Assembly (NCBI RefSeq): GCF_000723205.1
Contig: NZ_HG315671.1
Coordinates: 1,585,351-1,649,350 of the forward strand
Reading direction: 5' to 3'
From: Formosa agariphila KMM 3901
Lineage (GTDB): Bacteria > Bacteroidota > Bacteroidia > Flavobacteriales > Flavobacteriaceae
Length of the DNA stretch: 64,000 nucleotides
The translations under genes were made by a program, and so were the position numbers. Under the pieces are notes generated by a model that was given only the letters and a program-made list of their open reading frames with translations, was not told the DNA's origin and searched no databases. Positions 10,608 through 19,520 of this stretch are shown one piece after another. Every line of letters starts with the position of its first letter. Position 1 is the stretch's first letter.

Positions 10608-10638
10608 TTGTTATTTTTCCCTAGGTATGTTAACTTTG
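10608..10638 (+). promoter_or_regulatory. Bacteroidota-type promoter for the zapA gene pair
   Basis: A TTG at 10608-10610 is followed after 20 bases by TAACTTTG at 10631-10638, a match to the Bacteroidota -33/-7 consensus (TTTG/TAnnTTTG). Transcription would start near 10644, about 18 bases before the ATG at 10662. Confidence 0.6.
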
Positions 10639-10661
10639 TGAGATAAGTATGGTAATTGCAA

Positions 10662-10952
10662 ATGAGTAATATTGAAGATATTGTAGATGCTCTAGAGGAT
10701 AAAATTAGCAAAATGTTGCGTAAAGTTGAAGCCTTACAGCAAACGAATGCTAGATTGAAAGAGGATTTAATGCAATCTCAGAACAACCTTCAGTTAAAAA
10801 AGGAAGAAACTGAAGCTTGGGAAGAAAAATATGAAGCACTCAAAATAGCAAAAAGTATACTTGGCAGTGACGATAATAAAAAAGAAACTAAGCTTAAAAT
10901 AAATTCATTAGTAAGAGAGATTGATTATTGTATTTCACAACTCTCAGAATAA
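10662..10952 (+). CDS. small coiled-coil protein upstream of zapA
   Basis: A 96-residue protein, almost entirely helical with heptad-like spacing (IEDIVDALEDKISKMLRKVEAL, then RLKEDLMQSQNNLQLKKEE). It looks like a ZapB-type coiled-coil partner by shape and by its position 20 bp before zapA, but I cannot prove homology. I use the ATG at 10662. The frame extends to a TTG six bases earlier, which is less likely. Its promoter is the element at 10608-10638. Confidence 0.72.
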   Translation: MSNIEDIVDALEDKISKMLRKVEALQQTNARLKEDLMQSQNNLQLKKEETEAWEEKYEALKIAKSILGSDDNKKETKLKINSLVREIDYCISQLSE

Positions 10953-10972
10953 TGTAATCATAAATTGATTTT

Positions 10973-11266
10973 ATGTCAGAGATGCTGAAAATTAAACTTT
11001 CTATTGCAAACAGAGTATATCCGTTAACTATTGCTCCAGAGCAAGAAGAAGGATTACGAAAAGCAGCAAAAGAAATAGAAGCGATGATTACACAGTTTGA
11101 GCAAAGTTATTCTGTGCGAGATAAACAAGATGTTTTAGCCATGTGTGCTTTACAATTTGCATCTCAAGTAGAACAAAAACAAATAGATAAGGAATCGGTT
11201 AGTGAACATGTCGAGGAGAAGTTAAATGCTTTAAATCGCTTATTACAAGAACAATTGAATTCTTAA
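10973..11266 (+). CDS. zapA: cell division protein ZapA
   Basis: A 97-residue protein with the typical ZapA N-terminal domain: KIKLSIANRVYPLTIAPEQE, then EEGLRKAAKEIEAMI. The C-terminal coiled coil has DVLAMCALQFASQVEQKQ. ZapA binds FtsZ and bundles or stabilises the Z ring at midcell. Its length matches the family. It follows a coiled-coil gene that may be its partner and precedes a 6S-like RNA and rny. Confidence 0.85.
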   Translation: MSEMLKIKLSIANRVYPLTIAPEQEEGLRKAAKEIEAMITQFEQSYSVRDKQDVLAMCALQFASQVEQKQIDKESVSEHVEEKLNALNRLLQEQLNS

Positions 11267-11287
11267 CGGTCTTTAAAATAAACAAAG

Positions 11288-11481
11288 TTACTGCCTGTAT
11301 TGGTCATTTTTTTTGATAAACTCAACGTTAATTCTTTAAAGAGGGTGAGTTTAAGTTGTAAAAGCATGCTGCTAATATTGAATTTATTCAATATTTAGGC
11401 AGACCCTTGATCAGCTTGTTAACCCTAAACTTGTATTTAAGGAGTTTATACAAAACTATAAAACCGGTACAGGCTTTTTTT
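11288..11481 (+). ncRNA. ssrS: 6S-like RNA (6S-Flavo type)
   Basis: A 240-bp gap separates zapA from rny. Within it GCCTGTATTGGT (11293-11304) pairs with ACCGGTACAGGC (11463-11474), giving a long-range closing stem with two non-canonical positions. A run of seven T follows directly (11475-11481) as terminator. Inside are smaller hairpins, for example AAACTCA with TGAGTTT near 11319-11354, and TTGTAT with ATACAA near 11433-11455. The result is a rod of about 185 nt with an open centre, the shape of 6S RNA, which binds and sequesters RNA polymerase holoenzyme. A location beside zapA is also common for 6S RNA in other phyla. I assign it from shape and place, not from a covariance search. Confidence 0.7.
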
Positions 11482-11508
11482 ATATATACTAATTACTAAC
11501 CTTAACCC

Positions 11509-13083
11509 ATGGATAACTCAATTATATTGATTGCAGGAGGAACGCTACTAGGCGTAATCATTGGCTTTATAATAGCCAAAACTTTAGAAAAGAGCAATGC
11601 TGCTAAAGGTATCTCGAATGCTAAAGCAGAAGCACAACGCATTATTAAAGACGCTACTAACGATGGAGAATCCATCAAAAAAGATAAAATATTACAAGCA
11701 AAAGAAAAGTTTATTGAACTGAAATCTGAACACGAAAAAGTAATTTTAAGTCGTGATAAAAAGATTGCTGATGCTGAGAAACGTACTAGAGACAAAGAAT
11801 CTCAAGTCTCTAATGAGCTTTCAAAACAAAAAAAATTAAACAGTGAGTTTGAAGCTAAATTAAAAGATTACAATTATAGATTAGACTTTTTAGATAAAAA
11901 GGAATTAGAAATTGAACGCTTACACAAAAGTCAGGTCGAACAATTAGAAGTTATTTCTAGTTTATCTGCAGAAGAAGCGAAATCGCAATTGGTAGAATCT
12001 TTAAAAGGTGAAGCTAAAAACGATGCTTTAGCATTTATTCAAAGTACGATTGAAGAATCTAAACTTACCGCACAACAAGAAGCAAGAAAAATTATTATTA
12101 ACACCATTCAACGTATTGGTACAGAAGAAGCGGTAGACAACTGTGTGTCTGTATTTAATATTGAAAGCGACGATGTTAAAGGACGTATTATTGGTCGTGA
12201 AGGTCGAAATATTCGTGCTATTGAAGCTGCAACAGGTGTAGAAATTATTGTAGACGATACGCCAGAAGCTATTATCTTATCATGTTTCGATTCTGTTCGT
12301 CGTGAGGTTGCTCGTTTATCGTTACACAAATTAGTAACAGATGGTCGTATTCACCCAGCGCGTATTGAAGAAATTGTTAAGAAGACAAGAAAACAAATTG
12401 AACAAGAAATTATTGAAGTTGGTAAACGTACAGTTATCGATCTTGGAATTCATAATTTACATCCAGAACTTATTAAAATGGTAGGACGTATGAAATACCG
12501 TTCGTCTTACGGTCAAAACTTACTACAACACTCGCGTGAAGTCGCTAAGCTTTGTGGAATCATGGCAGCAGAGTTAGGATTAAATCCGAAGTTAGCTAAA
12601 CGTGCAGGGTTATTACACGATATTGGTAAAGTGCCAGATGCGGAAGCAGACATGGAAACACCTCACGCTATTTTAGGGATGCAGTGGGCAGAGAAATACG
12701 GAGAAAAAGACGACGTAATTAATGCTATTGGAGCTCACCACGACGAAATAGAAATGAAATCGTTGTTGGCACCAATTATTCAGGTGTGTGATGCTATTTC
12801 AGGAGCAAGACCAGGAGCAAGACGTCAAGTACTCGATAGTTATATACAACGTTTAAAAGATCTTGAAGATATTGCTTTCGGATTTACAGGCGTAAAGAAA
12901 GCCTATGCTATTCAAGCTGGTAGAGAATTACGTGTAATTGTTGAGAGTGAAAAAGTAACAGATCAAAATGCATCTGATTTATCATTCAATATTTCACAGA
13001 AAATCCAAACGGATATGACTTATCCAGGTCAAGTTAAAGTTACTGTAATTCGTGAAACAAGAGCAGTTAACATTGCGAAGTAA
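11509..13083 (+). CDS. rny: ribonuclease Y
   Basis: 524 residues. One N-terminal membrane segment ([19 protein letters not shown], 5-23) anchors the protein. A long charged coiled coil follows at about 30-190. The KH domain has the [15 protein letters not shown] loop near 228. The HD domain has LLQHSREVA near 345 and the LLHDIGKV metal site near 380. RNase Y is a membrane-tethered endoribonuclease that initiates mRNA decay. Length and domain order match the family. A strong terminator follows. Confidence 0.95.
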   Translation: MDNSIILIAGGTLLGVIIGFIIAKTLEKSNAAKGISNAKAEAQRIIKDATNDGESIKKDKILQAKEKFIELKSEHEKVILSRDKKIADAEKRTRDKESQVSNELSKQKKLNSEFEAKLKDYNYRLDFLDKKELEIERLHKSQVEQLEVISSLSAEEAKSQLVESLKGEAKNDALAFIQSTIEESKLTAQQEARKIIINTIQRIGTEEAVDNCVSVFNIESDDVKGRIIGREGRNIRAIEAATGVEIIVDDTPEAIILSCFDSVRREVARLSLHKLVTDGRIHPARIEEIVKKTRKQIEQEIIEVGKRTVIDLGIHNLHPELIKMVGRMKYRSSYGQNLLQHSREVAKLCGIMAAELGLNPKLAKRAGLLHDIGKVPDAEADMETPHAILGMQWAEKYGEKDDVINAIGAHHDEIEMKSLLAPIIQVCDAISGARPGARRQVLDSYIQRLKDLEDIAFGFTGVKKAYAIQAGRELRVIVESEKVTDQNASDLSFNISQKIQTDMTYPGQVKVTVIRETRAVNIAK

Positions 13084-13106
13084 TATTAAGACTTACATTT
13101 ATAGAA

Positions 13107-13139
13107 CAAAAAATCCAGCTATTTAGCTGGATTTTTTTT
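13107..13139 (+). terminator. intrinsic terminator after rny
   Basis: A hairpin AAATCCAGCT / AGCTGGATTT with a 4-base loop (13111-13134) is followed by a T run to 13139. It lies 25 bp after the rny stop codon. Confidence 0.85.
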
Positions 13140-13314
13140 GTTTAATATTTTAGAGTATGTTATAATTTAAATTGATATATCTAAATAATTCTAGATGTGT
13201 AGGTGTATTGGAGGGAATTTTCTATACCAAAATTGGAACAAGTAAAATATGTTATTTTAATGTTTAGGAGGCTGTTAAGTGTTTATATTCAATATATTAG
13301 TATTGGTTTTTATA

Positions 13315-14202
13315 TTAATTTGCTTGCAGTACTGTCAAGTGGCGGTCAAGTTCTTCCCAGAAAAATTCATTTCCACCTTCCTTATAAAATGTTATGGTTT
13401 TGTTGCTATCTATTACAATATGTTTAGGGTATGAATTACCAAATAAAACCCTATCGTTTTCAGAAATAAAGGTGATATCGTAAAGGAATTCATGTTCTTT
13501 CAAAAAGTTAGAAACTCTGTCGACTGAATCGTCAGTAATTGAAACAAATTTGACATTTTTATCAGAATATTTATTAACCAATTTGTTTAAGCCAGGAATT
13601 TCTTTTCTACAAGGAGTACACCAAACTGCCCACCAATTAATAACTATGGTTTGATCCTTGAAGTTCTCTAAATTGATTTCATTTCCATTACGGTCCGTGA
13701 ATTTGATAAATGGAAAAGTTTTTCCTTTTGCAAGAGGTTTGTCGATTGTAATTACTGTCAGGGAGTCGGTTAAAGTAGTTTTATTGATCCAAGAATACGT
13801 TATACTATTAATGATAGTATCAAACTCTTTAATTCTTAATGATATTCTATTAGTTGCATTGTTAAACTCTAAATCTATATCATTTTCTTTTTCGTTTTCT
13901 GGGTTTTGCTCTAAGTCAACCGTACTGAATTGTTTAATTTTTTTATTTGAAGCTAACGCAATCCAGTTTCCTTTTTGGTTGCCTTGTTTTAGACTTCCAA
14001 AATATATATCAATTGAGTCGTTATTGGACTCTAAATGTGTTTGACTTAATAATTCAAAAGGTAAATCCTTTTCAAGAGGTTTTAATATTTCTGGGAAGCC
14101 ATCTTGCAATACAGAGGTTTTATATAAACTCTTAGTTTCTTTCTGGCATCCGATTAACATAGTTCCCAAACATACTAACAGGAATATTTTTATTTGAGGC
14201 AT
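13315..14202 (-). CDS. TlpA/ResA-like thioredoxin-fold lipoprotein
   Basis: 295 residues. The N-terminal hydrophobic stretch ends in a lipobox, TMLIGC (Cys about 19), so it should be membrane-anchored in the periplasm. The C-terminal thioredoxin domain (about 165-290) has WWAVWCTPCRKEIPGL, a CxxC redox site of the TlpA/ResA type. The N-terminal half is beta-rich and unassigned. It is probably a periplasmic thiol-disulfide oxidoreductase. An IS256 element ends only 61 bp upstream of the start codon, so the native promoter has probably been displaced or the gene separated from an operon. Confidence 0.82.
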   Translation of the reverse strand: MPQIKIFLLVCLGTMLIGCQKETKSLYKTSVLQDGFPEILKPLEKDLPFELLSQTHLESNNDSIDIYFGSLKQGNQKGNWIALASNKKIKQFSTVDLEQNPENEKENDIDLEFNNATNRISLRIKEFDTIINSITYSWINKTTLTDSLTVITIDKPLAKGKTFPFIKFTDRNGNEINLENFKDQTIVINWWAVWCTPCRKEIPGLNKLVNKYSDKNVKFVSITDDSVDRVSNFLKEHEFLYDITFISENDRVLFGNSYPKHIVIDSNKTITFYKEGGNEFFWEELDRHLTVLQAN

Positions 14203-14255
14203 CTCGGGTGGTTTAAATTATAGTAGTGTATTGTAATAATACATGCGTTTTTTTG

Positions 14256-14263
14256 ATTGAACC
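14256..14263. repeat. left target-site duplication of the IS256 element
   Basis: ATTGAACC here and at 15603-15610 flank the element exactly. Eight bp is the usual duplication length for the IS256 family. Confidence 0.88.
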
Positions 14264-14312
14264 GACACTATCCTAAAAAGTGTGTAAGTTCAAAATTTCA
14301 GGGTTAGGTTAT

Positions 14313-15509
14313 TTATAACTTAATCCTGTTTTCAAATATAGCTAAAAATTGATTTAGTATCACTCCCCAATTTCTGATTGGCATGGTCCATTTTTTAGTG
14401 CTTTCTCTCAAAGCTAAAAACACGGATTTCATAACTGCTTCATCGGTTGGAAACGAGAGTTTGTTTTTTGTGTATTTCCGTATCTTTCCATTTAGGTTTT
14501 CTATAAGATTTGTGGTGTAGATTATGGTTCTTATTTCAATAGGAAAATCAAAGAATACTGTAAGCTCATCCCAATTATTTTCCCAACTTTTAATGGCGTA
14601 AGAATATTTAGAATCCCATTTAGTTTTGAAGTCATTTAAAGCAGCTTTGGCAGCTTCTTTTGTAGGAGCAGTATAGATTTGCTTCATGTCACGAGTAAAT
14701 TCCTTTTTGTCCTTCCAGACCACGTAACGACACGAATTTCTTATTTGATGCACAACACAAATTTGAGTCGTTGATTTCGGAAAAATAGTTTTAATAGTAT
14801 CCGTAAATCCATTTAAATTATCGGTAGCTGTGATAAGTATATCTTGAGTTCCTCGAGCTTTAATATCGGTTAAAACACTCATCCAAAAGGCTGAAGATTC
14901 ATTTTTACCTAACCATAATCCTAGGACTTCCTTTTTGCCATCTGTTCTCAGGCCTACTGCAATATAAATAGTCTTGTTTATGACTTTAGAGTTTTCCCTA
15001 ACTTTAAATACGATGCCATCCATCCAAACAATTAGGTAAGTGGCCTCCAAAGGCCTGTTCCGCCAAGCAATAACATCTTCTGTAATCTTATCTGTAATCC
15101 TTGAAATAGTGGATGTAGAAATATTAAAATCGTACAGCTCACGTATTTGTTCTTCAATATCACTGTTACTCATGCCTTTGGCATAAAGCGATATAATAAT
15201 ATTTTCGATGCCTTCTGTTGTACTTTCTCTTTTCTTTACAATTAAAGGATTAAAAGAACTATCACGGTCTCGAGGAACTTGAATCTCTGTTTCTCCTAAA
15301 ACGGATTTTAATTTCTTTTTAGTGTAACCATTTCGAAGGTTGGCTGCTTTACTTTTTTTGTGCTTATCGTAGTCTAAATGGGCATCTAGTTCCCCTTCTA
15401 GTAACTTCTCAATACCACGTTTGTGCAACTGTTCTAAAAAGGATGTTAGCTCTGGTGCATTCTTGAATTGTTTTAAAAAGTCTTCGTTTAATAAATCTTC
15501 TGGTTTCAT
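14313..15509 (-). CDS. IS256-family (Mutator-type) transposase
   Basis: 398 residues, normal length for the family. The N-terminal region includes the stretch [20 protein letters not shown], typical of this family. The catalytic DDE domain has [10 protein letters not shown] (first Asp), TDNLNGF (second Asp) and a C-terminal [18 protein letters not shown] region carrying the Glu. The frame is intact with no internal stop. It is the only gene of the element. Confidence 0.93.
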   Translation of the reverse strand: MKPEDLLNEDFLKQFKNAPELTSFLEQLHKRGIEKLLEGELDAHLDYDKHKKSKAANLRNGYTKKKLKSVLGETEIQVPRDRDSSFNPLIVKKRESTTEGIENIIISLYAKGMSNSDIEEQIRELYDFNISTSTISRITDKITEDVIAWRNRPLEATYLIVWMDGIVFKVRENSKVINKTIYIAVGLRTDGKKEVLGLWLGKNESSAFWMSVLTDIKARGTQDILITATDNLNGFTDTIKTIFPKSTTQICVVHQIRNSCRYVVWKDKKEFTRDMKQIYTAPTKEAAKAALNDFKTKWDSKYSYAIKSWENNWDELTVFFDFPIEIRTIIYTTNLIENLNGKIRKYTKNKLSFPTDEAVMKSVFLALRESTKKWTMPIRNWGVILNQFLAIFENRIKL

Positions 15510-15540
15510 AAGTGTGTAAAAGTTAAAATTAATGAATAAA

Positions 15541-15573
15541 AAAATCTCAGATTAATATTTAACCTGAGATTTT
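15541..15573. terminator. protective hairpin upstream of the IS256 transposase
   Basis: AAAATCTCAG (15541-15550) and CTGAGATTTT (15564-15573) form a perfect 10-bp stem with a 13-nt loop, between the right terminal repeat and the transposase start. Such hairpins in insertion sequences often block read-through from flanking genes. That role is an inference. Confidence 0.5.
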
Positions 15574-15602
15574 AAAACTTACACAGTTTATGAGATACTG
15601 CC

Positions 15603-15610
15603 ATTGAACC
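15603..15610. repeat. right target-site duplication of the IS256 element
   Basis: Second copy of ATTGAACC, identical to 14256-14263. Confidence 0.88.
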
Positions 15611-15647
15611 TCAAAAAATACATTTCTTTTGTTCAACAAGGTAATCG

Positions 15648-17345
15648 TTATCTTCTATAAACAGTATGTCCTTCTTTTATGGTTTCAACAACTTGAATAT
15701 CTTTTATTGTAGCAGGATCTACCTTAAGAGGGTTATTATCTAAAATGACTAAATCTGCTAATTTTCCTGGCTCTAAAGTCCCTTTATTCTGTTCTTCAAA
15801 GTGTTGATAGGCAGACCAAATTGTAATGGCTTTTAAGGCTTCAAAAGGAGAAAGTCGTTCCGTTTCTCCTATAATTTGTCCAGATCGTGAGGTGCGTTGT
15901 ACAGCTGTCCAAACAACTCGCATTAAGTTAGGTAATGCTACAGGTGCATCTGTATGAATCGAGATATTTAGACCTTTATTAAGAGCTGTTTTAACCGGAC
16001 TAATTCTGTTTCCTAACGAATCTCCTATAATCTCTTTATGCCAATCGCCCCAATAAAAAGTATGTAACGGAAATAAAGAGGTAATTACATTTAAATCTTT
16101 AAATGCATCCAATTGATCGTCTCTAACATATTGCCCATGGATTAAGACATTTCTACGATTATCGTTACCATATTTTTCGGCTAAAGGCTTCATGGTTCGT
16201 ATCATTTGATCCATGGCCGCATCTCCATTAGCGTGAGTTAAAACCTGATAATTATTAGCAAAGGCTTTTTCGTAAATGGCTGTAACATCTGCATCATTTG
16301 GAATGGCAGGATATCCTAAGTAGTTTTTATCGGCACCATCTGGAGGCAGTAAATAAGGGATAGTTCTCCAAGCTGTTCTTCCTTGTGGGGAGCCATCTAA
16401 AGTGACTTTCATTCCGCCAACGCGATAGTGATTTGTATAGTCTTGAGAATACCATTTAGATTCTAAAGGATCTGTAAACATATAATCTACATAAGACACT
16501 ACATCGAGTTTCCAAAAGTTATTTTCGGCAAATTCTGCTAACAAATCGTGTTGTTCCATGGCACGTCCTTCTTGAGCGGTGGTGTATCCATAAGATAGAG
16601 CCATCTCTTGTCCGGCTGTCATGAACTGCAGTAATGCCTCTTTAGACGCAGGCGTTAGCGCCTTAGCATATAGTGGAATGGCTGCCAGTTCTTCTAAAAC
16701 GCCATTAGGCTCTGTAGTATTTGGCAGTCTTCTAATAATACCGCCTTCAGGATCTTTAGTATTGGCTGTTATATCTAAAAGTTCAAGAGCTTTAGAGTTT
16801 AGAGCTGCAAAATGCCCAGAAATATGAATAATCATAATAGGTGTTTCTGTACTCACTTGGTCTAAGTCTTCTTTTGTAGGGAATCGTTTTTCTTTAAGCA
16901 CCGAATCGTCAAATCCCATTCCGAATATCCACCCTGTAAGGGCTCTGTTTTCAGGAGTATTCCAAGCTTTAAGAATTTCAATTAATTTAGGAATATCATC
17001 TGCTTGAGCATCTGGCGATGGTAATATTTGTGCACCAATAGCTTGCGAAGAAAAACTAGCGAAATGTGCATGACCATCAATAAAACCAGGTAATAATGTT
17101 TTGCCTTCAAGATTAATCATTTTATGCCCAGAACCCGCAATTTCCATGGCTTTACTAGATTCACCTGCAAATTCTATTTTGCCATCTCTTATAACCAAAG
17201 CATCTACATATTCGGGAGAATCTCCAGCCATAGTTATAATGTCTCCTCCATAATAAACGGAAGCCTTATTTTCTATGTGTTTTCTTTCATTGTCATTGCA
17301 AGAGAACAGAATAAGTCCTAAAATTAATAGCAAGCTGTTTTTCAT
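15648..17345 (-). CDS. YtcJ-type amidohydrolase, lipoprotein
   Basis: 565 residues. A signal peptide ends in the lipobox LILFSC (Cys about 16), so it is probably membrane-anchored outside the cytoplasm. The amidohydrolase metal site HAHFA follows LLPGFIDG near residue 90. Further motifs are LTHANGDAAMDQM, LIHGQYV and a C-terminal ISIHTDAPVALPN, the pattern of the YtcJ branch of metal-dependent amidohydrolases. The C-terminus LADLVILDNNPL closes the composite beta domain. Substrate unknown. It lies upstream of the TlpA-like gene on the same strand, and the IS256 element now separates them. Confidence 0.85.
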   Translation of the reverse strand: MKNSLLLILGLILFSCNDNERKHIENKASVYYGGDIITMAGDSPEYVDALVIRDGKIEFAGESSKAMEIAGSGHKMINLEGKTLLPGFIDGHAHFASFSSQAIGAQILPSPDAQADDIPKLIEILKAWNTPENRALTGWIFGMGFDDSVLKEKRFPTKEDLDQVSTETPIMIIHISGHFAALNSKALELLDITANTKDPEGGIIRRLPNTTEPNGVLEELAAIPLYAKALTPASKEALLQFMTAGQEMALSYGYTTAQEGRAMEQHDLLAEFAENNFWKLDVVSYVDYMFTDPLESKWYSQDYTNHYRVGGMKVTLDGSPQGRTAWRTIPYLLPPDGADKNYLGYPAIPNDADVTAIYEKAFANNYQVLTHANGDAAMDQMIRTMKPLAEKYGNDNRRNVLIHGQYVRDDQLDAFKDLNVITSLFPLHTFYWGDWHKEIIGDSLGNRISPVKTALNKGLNISIHTDAPVALPNLMRVVWTAVQRTSRSGQIIGETERLSPFEALKAITIWSAYQHFEEQNKGTLEPGKLADLVILDNNPLKVDPATIKDIQVVETIKEGHTVYRR

Positions 17346-17506
17346 CTTAATAGATTTAATAAGTCTGTATTGAAATATGACACATTTAAAAATTGCTTTA
17401 ACATCGATTATTAATGTGTCACATGAGATGCATTGTTGTATAAAGATACGTGTAATGGTATTTATAGTGTAATTTATTTTATTTTTTTGGCGCCTTTAAT
17501 GTGTTT

Positions 17507-18124
17507 TTAATCATTTTTAATCGAATATTTTTCAAATGCATTGTATACCGCAATGTGTAATGCGTCTCCGTGTATTTTGTTTTTCATTCTTTTTAGCTTG
17601 TCATATAAAGCTTTGGTAGTTCGTTCCATGATTTCTCCTTCTTTTCCTCCAGCGATATAGACAGTTTTATTTGACTCTAATTCCTTAGGTTACTCGTTTA
17701 AGAGGTTTTCGTCGTCTCACCATAAACTTGGGTTCACTATAAGATAGTTTTCAAAAAGTTCAGGTTTTTTGAATAGAATTTCTGTAGCTAATAATCCGCC
17801 TAATGATAGTTCTATAATGATTTTGGTTGATGTTGTGCTGTAAGTAGAATCGATAAATGGTTGAAATTCATTTTGTATAAAAGCAATAAAACTTTTAGAT
17901 TTTCCAGATGTTGGAAATTCTTTTTGGTCAAGTTTGTTTTGGGAAGGATATGTAAAATCTTTTTTTCGGTCTACATTTCCAATTCCAACAACAATAGATT
18001 CCGGAATCATGTTAATCCAAGAAAATGAAGCGAACTGAACTATTCCAGAAGTATGTATAAAATCTTCATCTTTGGATTCGTCGAGTAAATAAATTTCAGG
18101 ATAGTGTATTATCTTTTGAGTAAT
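17507..18124 (-). pseudogene. esterase (alpha/beta hydrolase) pseudogene
   Basis: One reading frame from about 18124 down to the stop at 17507 reads as a putative esterase of the enterochelin-esterase-like family. It has YPEIYLLDES, HTSGIVQFAS, SIVVGIGNVDR, then the nucleophile region IIELSLGG and NPSLW, and a helical C-terminus to YNAFEKYSIKND. The frame is broken by a TGA directly after NPSLW, where relatives have a second Trp followed by Asp-Asp, and by a TAA nine codons later. The N-terminal signal peptide and first strand are missing, because a stop precedes the first recognisable residues. The usual GHSLGG is degraded to ELSLGG. I call it a decayed remnant. Only its central 97 codons remain open from an ATG. 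Confidence 0.8.
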
Positions 18125-18179
18125 TCAAAGGAAGATGTTTAAATATCTTTAAAAAAATAATAAGTTATTAATTAAATCT

Positions 18180-18416
18180 TTATTTAATTTTTGATTTCTC
18201 AACAACTTCATTTCTCAAAGAACGAAAAGTAAAAAACCAAATAGGAATATTTACTAACATAAAATACATTAAGTTAAAACTTTCATTTGAATTTATACTA
18301 CTAAAAATTAAACTACCCAATGTAACTCCTGTTAATAGAAATCCGAATGCCAATATTAAAATCGCCTTTTTCGTGAAATACAAATAACCCAATTTGACAT
18401 AAAATTTATCATTCAT
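18180..18416 (-). CDS. small membrane protein of unknown function
   Basis: 78 residues with two predicted membrane segments (about 15-35 and 48-64) and a charged C-terminus (RNEVVEKSKIK). I do not recognise the family. It has no cassette-type site after its stop codon, so I place it in the chromosomal backbone just outside the cassette array. Confidence 0.55.
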   Translation of the reverse strand: MNDKFYVKLGYLYFTKKAILILAFGFLLTGVTLGSLIFSSINSNESFNLMYFMLVNIPIWFFTFRSLRNEVVEKSKIK

Positions 18417-18479
18417 AATTGTTTTAAGTTTATATGTTAGTATTTAATTTTTATAATTTAAATATTTTTATTAGGAAGC

Positions 18480-18613
18480 TAATAGCTGTGTGTAATAAAC
18501 TTCTAAAATAGGCTTTTGCTATCGCAAAATCTGGTTTAATATATGATAATTCATATAGAAGTACTTTAGTTAAAAGTTAATGCTTTTTTACTTGTTTTTT
18601 ACCACAGTACTTT
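18480..18613 (+). mobile_element. 134-bp remnant of an IS110-family 3' end
   Basis: This segment aligns without gaps to 20780-20913, the 3' end of the intact IS110 element, with six differences in 134 positions. The remnant contains the last codons of the transposase and the right terminus. It ends immediately before GTT at 18614, exactly as the intact copy ends before GTT at 20914. In both cases the GTT is the start of a cassette-site outer arm. The rest of the element and any cassettes beyond it have been lost. Confidence 0.88.
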
Positions 18614-18623
18614 GTTGTACATA
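18614..18623 (-). repeat. outer arm of an IS110-disrupted cassette site
   Basis: GTTGTACATA on the plus strand, just after the stop of the 18632 gene. It is the exact inverted complement of TATGTACAAC at 19361-19370, at the start of the same unit. The remainder of the site is replaced by the IS110 remnant. Confidence 0.75.
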
Positions 18624-18631
18624 GTACTTTT

Positions 18632-19360
18632 TTAATAGCTTTCAAATTCATAGTAATAATTTTCACCATTCGAAAAGTCATATTCTAAATTTCGTTTGTT
18701 CGCCCAAATTTGCTGTTTTGAGTATTTAATTTCAATTATAGATTTCTTTCCATAAGACTCTTTTTGTAATGTATAACCATCTTTTCTATAATTGTATTTT
18801 TCAATAATAACTGGTTTTTCAGAATTTTCTCTGTAGCTATAACTTTCTAAAATTCTCCTTTTTTTGTCAAAAAATAAAGTATCTTTAATTACAAAAGCTG
18901 TTTTATAGTTTGGTTCTTTTACAGGGTCAAAGTCCCAAGCATAAATTGTAACATATTTTTTTTGTCTTAACTCTTTGGTTTCTGTAATTGAAATAATTAA
19001 AGAGTCAGAATCATAAAATATTCGTTTTTCAGTTTTCTTTTTCTTGTTATAATTATATTTTGAAAAAGGAAGTGCGATACAAGTATCAGAACTTATAAAA
19101 TACTCACAATTAGTTTCTAGTTTCTTTCTGTTTTTATAATAAGTTATATTTTTTATTCTATTTCTAAAAGTTTTTGAAATGATATCATAACCACCGAAAC
19201 GAACTTCTTTAATTAAACGACCTCTATTGTTAAAATAACTCTTTCTAACTTTAATAATCGTGTCAATTTCTTTTCTGAATTCAGTAATTGCTTTTGTCTT
19301 TTGAGAAAAACTCAAGAAAAAACTTAGTAATATGAATATGAGTATGAGTTTTTTTAGCAT
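18632..19360 (-). CDS. exported protein of unknown function (cassette gene)
   Basis: 242 residues with a signal peptide (LILIFILLSFFLSFSQ). The body is beta-rich, Lys/Tyr-rich and has repeated strand-turn units of the type YFNNRGRLIKEV, which recall toxin-immunity-like or MORN-like repeat proteins. I do not assign a family. The ATG at 19360 lies directly after the unit junction (GTTGTACATA then ATG), so the gene starts within a few bases of the recombination point. An extension to a TTG at 19369 would run into the junction and is rejected. The unit is bounded by a 10-bp inverted repeat. Confidence 0.68.
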   Translation of the reverse strand: MLKKLILIFILLSFFLSFSQKTKAITEFRKEIDTIIKVRKSYFNNRGRLIKEVRFGGYDIISKTFRNRIKNITYYKNRKKLETNCEYFISSDTCIALPFSKYNYNKKKKTEKRIFYDSDSLIISITETKELRQKKYVTIYAWDFDPVKEPNYKTAFVIKDTLFFDKKRRILESYSYRENSEKPVIIEKYNYRKDGYTLQKESYGKKSIIEIKYSKQQIWANKRNLEYDFSNGENYYYEFESY

Positions 19361-19370
19361 TATGTACAAC
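19361..19370 (-). repeat. cassette junction, 5' end of the 18632-19360 unit
   Basis: Reading in the gene direction, the previous site ends TATACATAAAC and the unit begins GTTGTACATA. The latter is complementary to the arm at 18614-18623. Confidence 0.75.
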
Positions 19371-19500
19371 GTTTATGTATATGGAAAGTTGAGTGTTTGT
19401 GTGCGAGGATTTTCCGAAGGAAAATCAGAAGCTAGCAAACAAAGCAACTAACATTGGTTAAGCTAAAACTAGCAATTTTTTATATACTGTGTTAGCTTTT
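19371..19500 (-). repeat. cassette recombination-like site after the PLDc_N gene, 130 bp
   Basis: In the gene direction the site begins AAAAGCTAAC, then ACAGTATAT, then AAAAAATTGC. It contains a GATTTTCC / GGAAAATC hairpin and ends CATATACATAAAC before the next unit's GTT. The inner arms GTATAT and ATATAC pair. The length from the 10-bp outer arm to the junction is 130 bp, identical to the two other intact sites. Confidence 0.75.
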
Positions 19501-19520
19501 AGTGCTTTTCTCTAAAGTTA

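Larger units (their letters stand above)
14264..15602 (-). mobile_element. complete IS256-family insertion sequence
   Basis: A 1339-bp element with imperfect 27-bp terminal inverted repeats (14264-14290 and 15576-15602; 21 of 27 positions match; shared core TGTGTAAGTT). It is flanked by the 8-bp repeat ATTGAACC. It contains one intact transposase gene on the minus strand. Between the right repeat and the transposase start lies a perfect 10-bp inverted repeat (15541-15550 with 15564-15573), which could stop transcription entering from outside. Intact ends, matching duplications and an open transposase frame suggest a recent, possibly active insertion. Confidence 0.9.

Noticed and set aside
13203-13427. 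74-codon open frame on the plus strand
   Set aside because: It runs antisense into the TlpA-like gene, has no recognisable protein features and no promoter.
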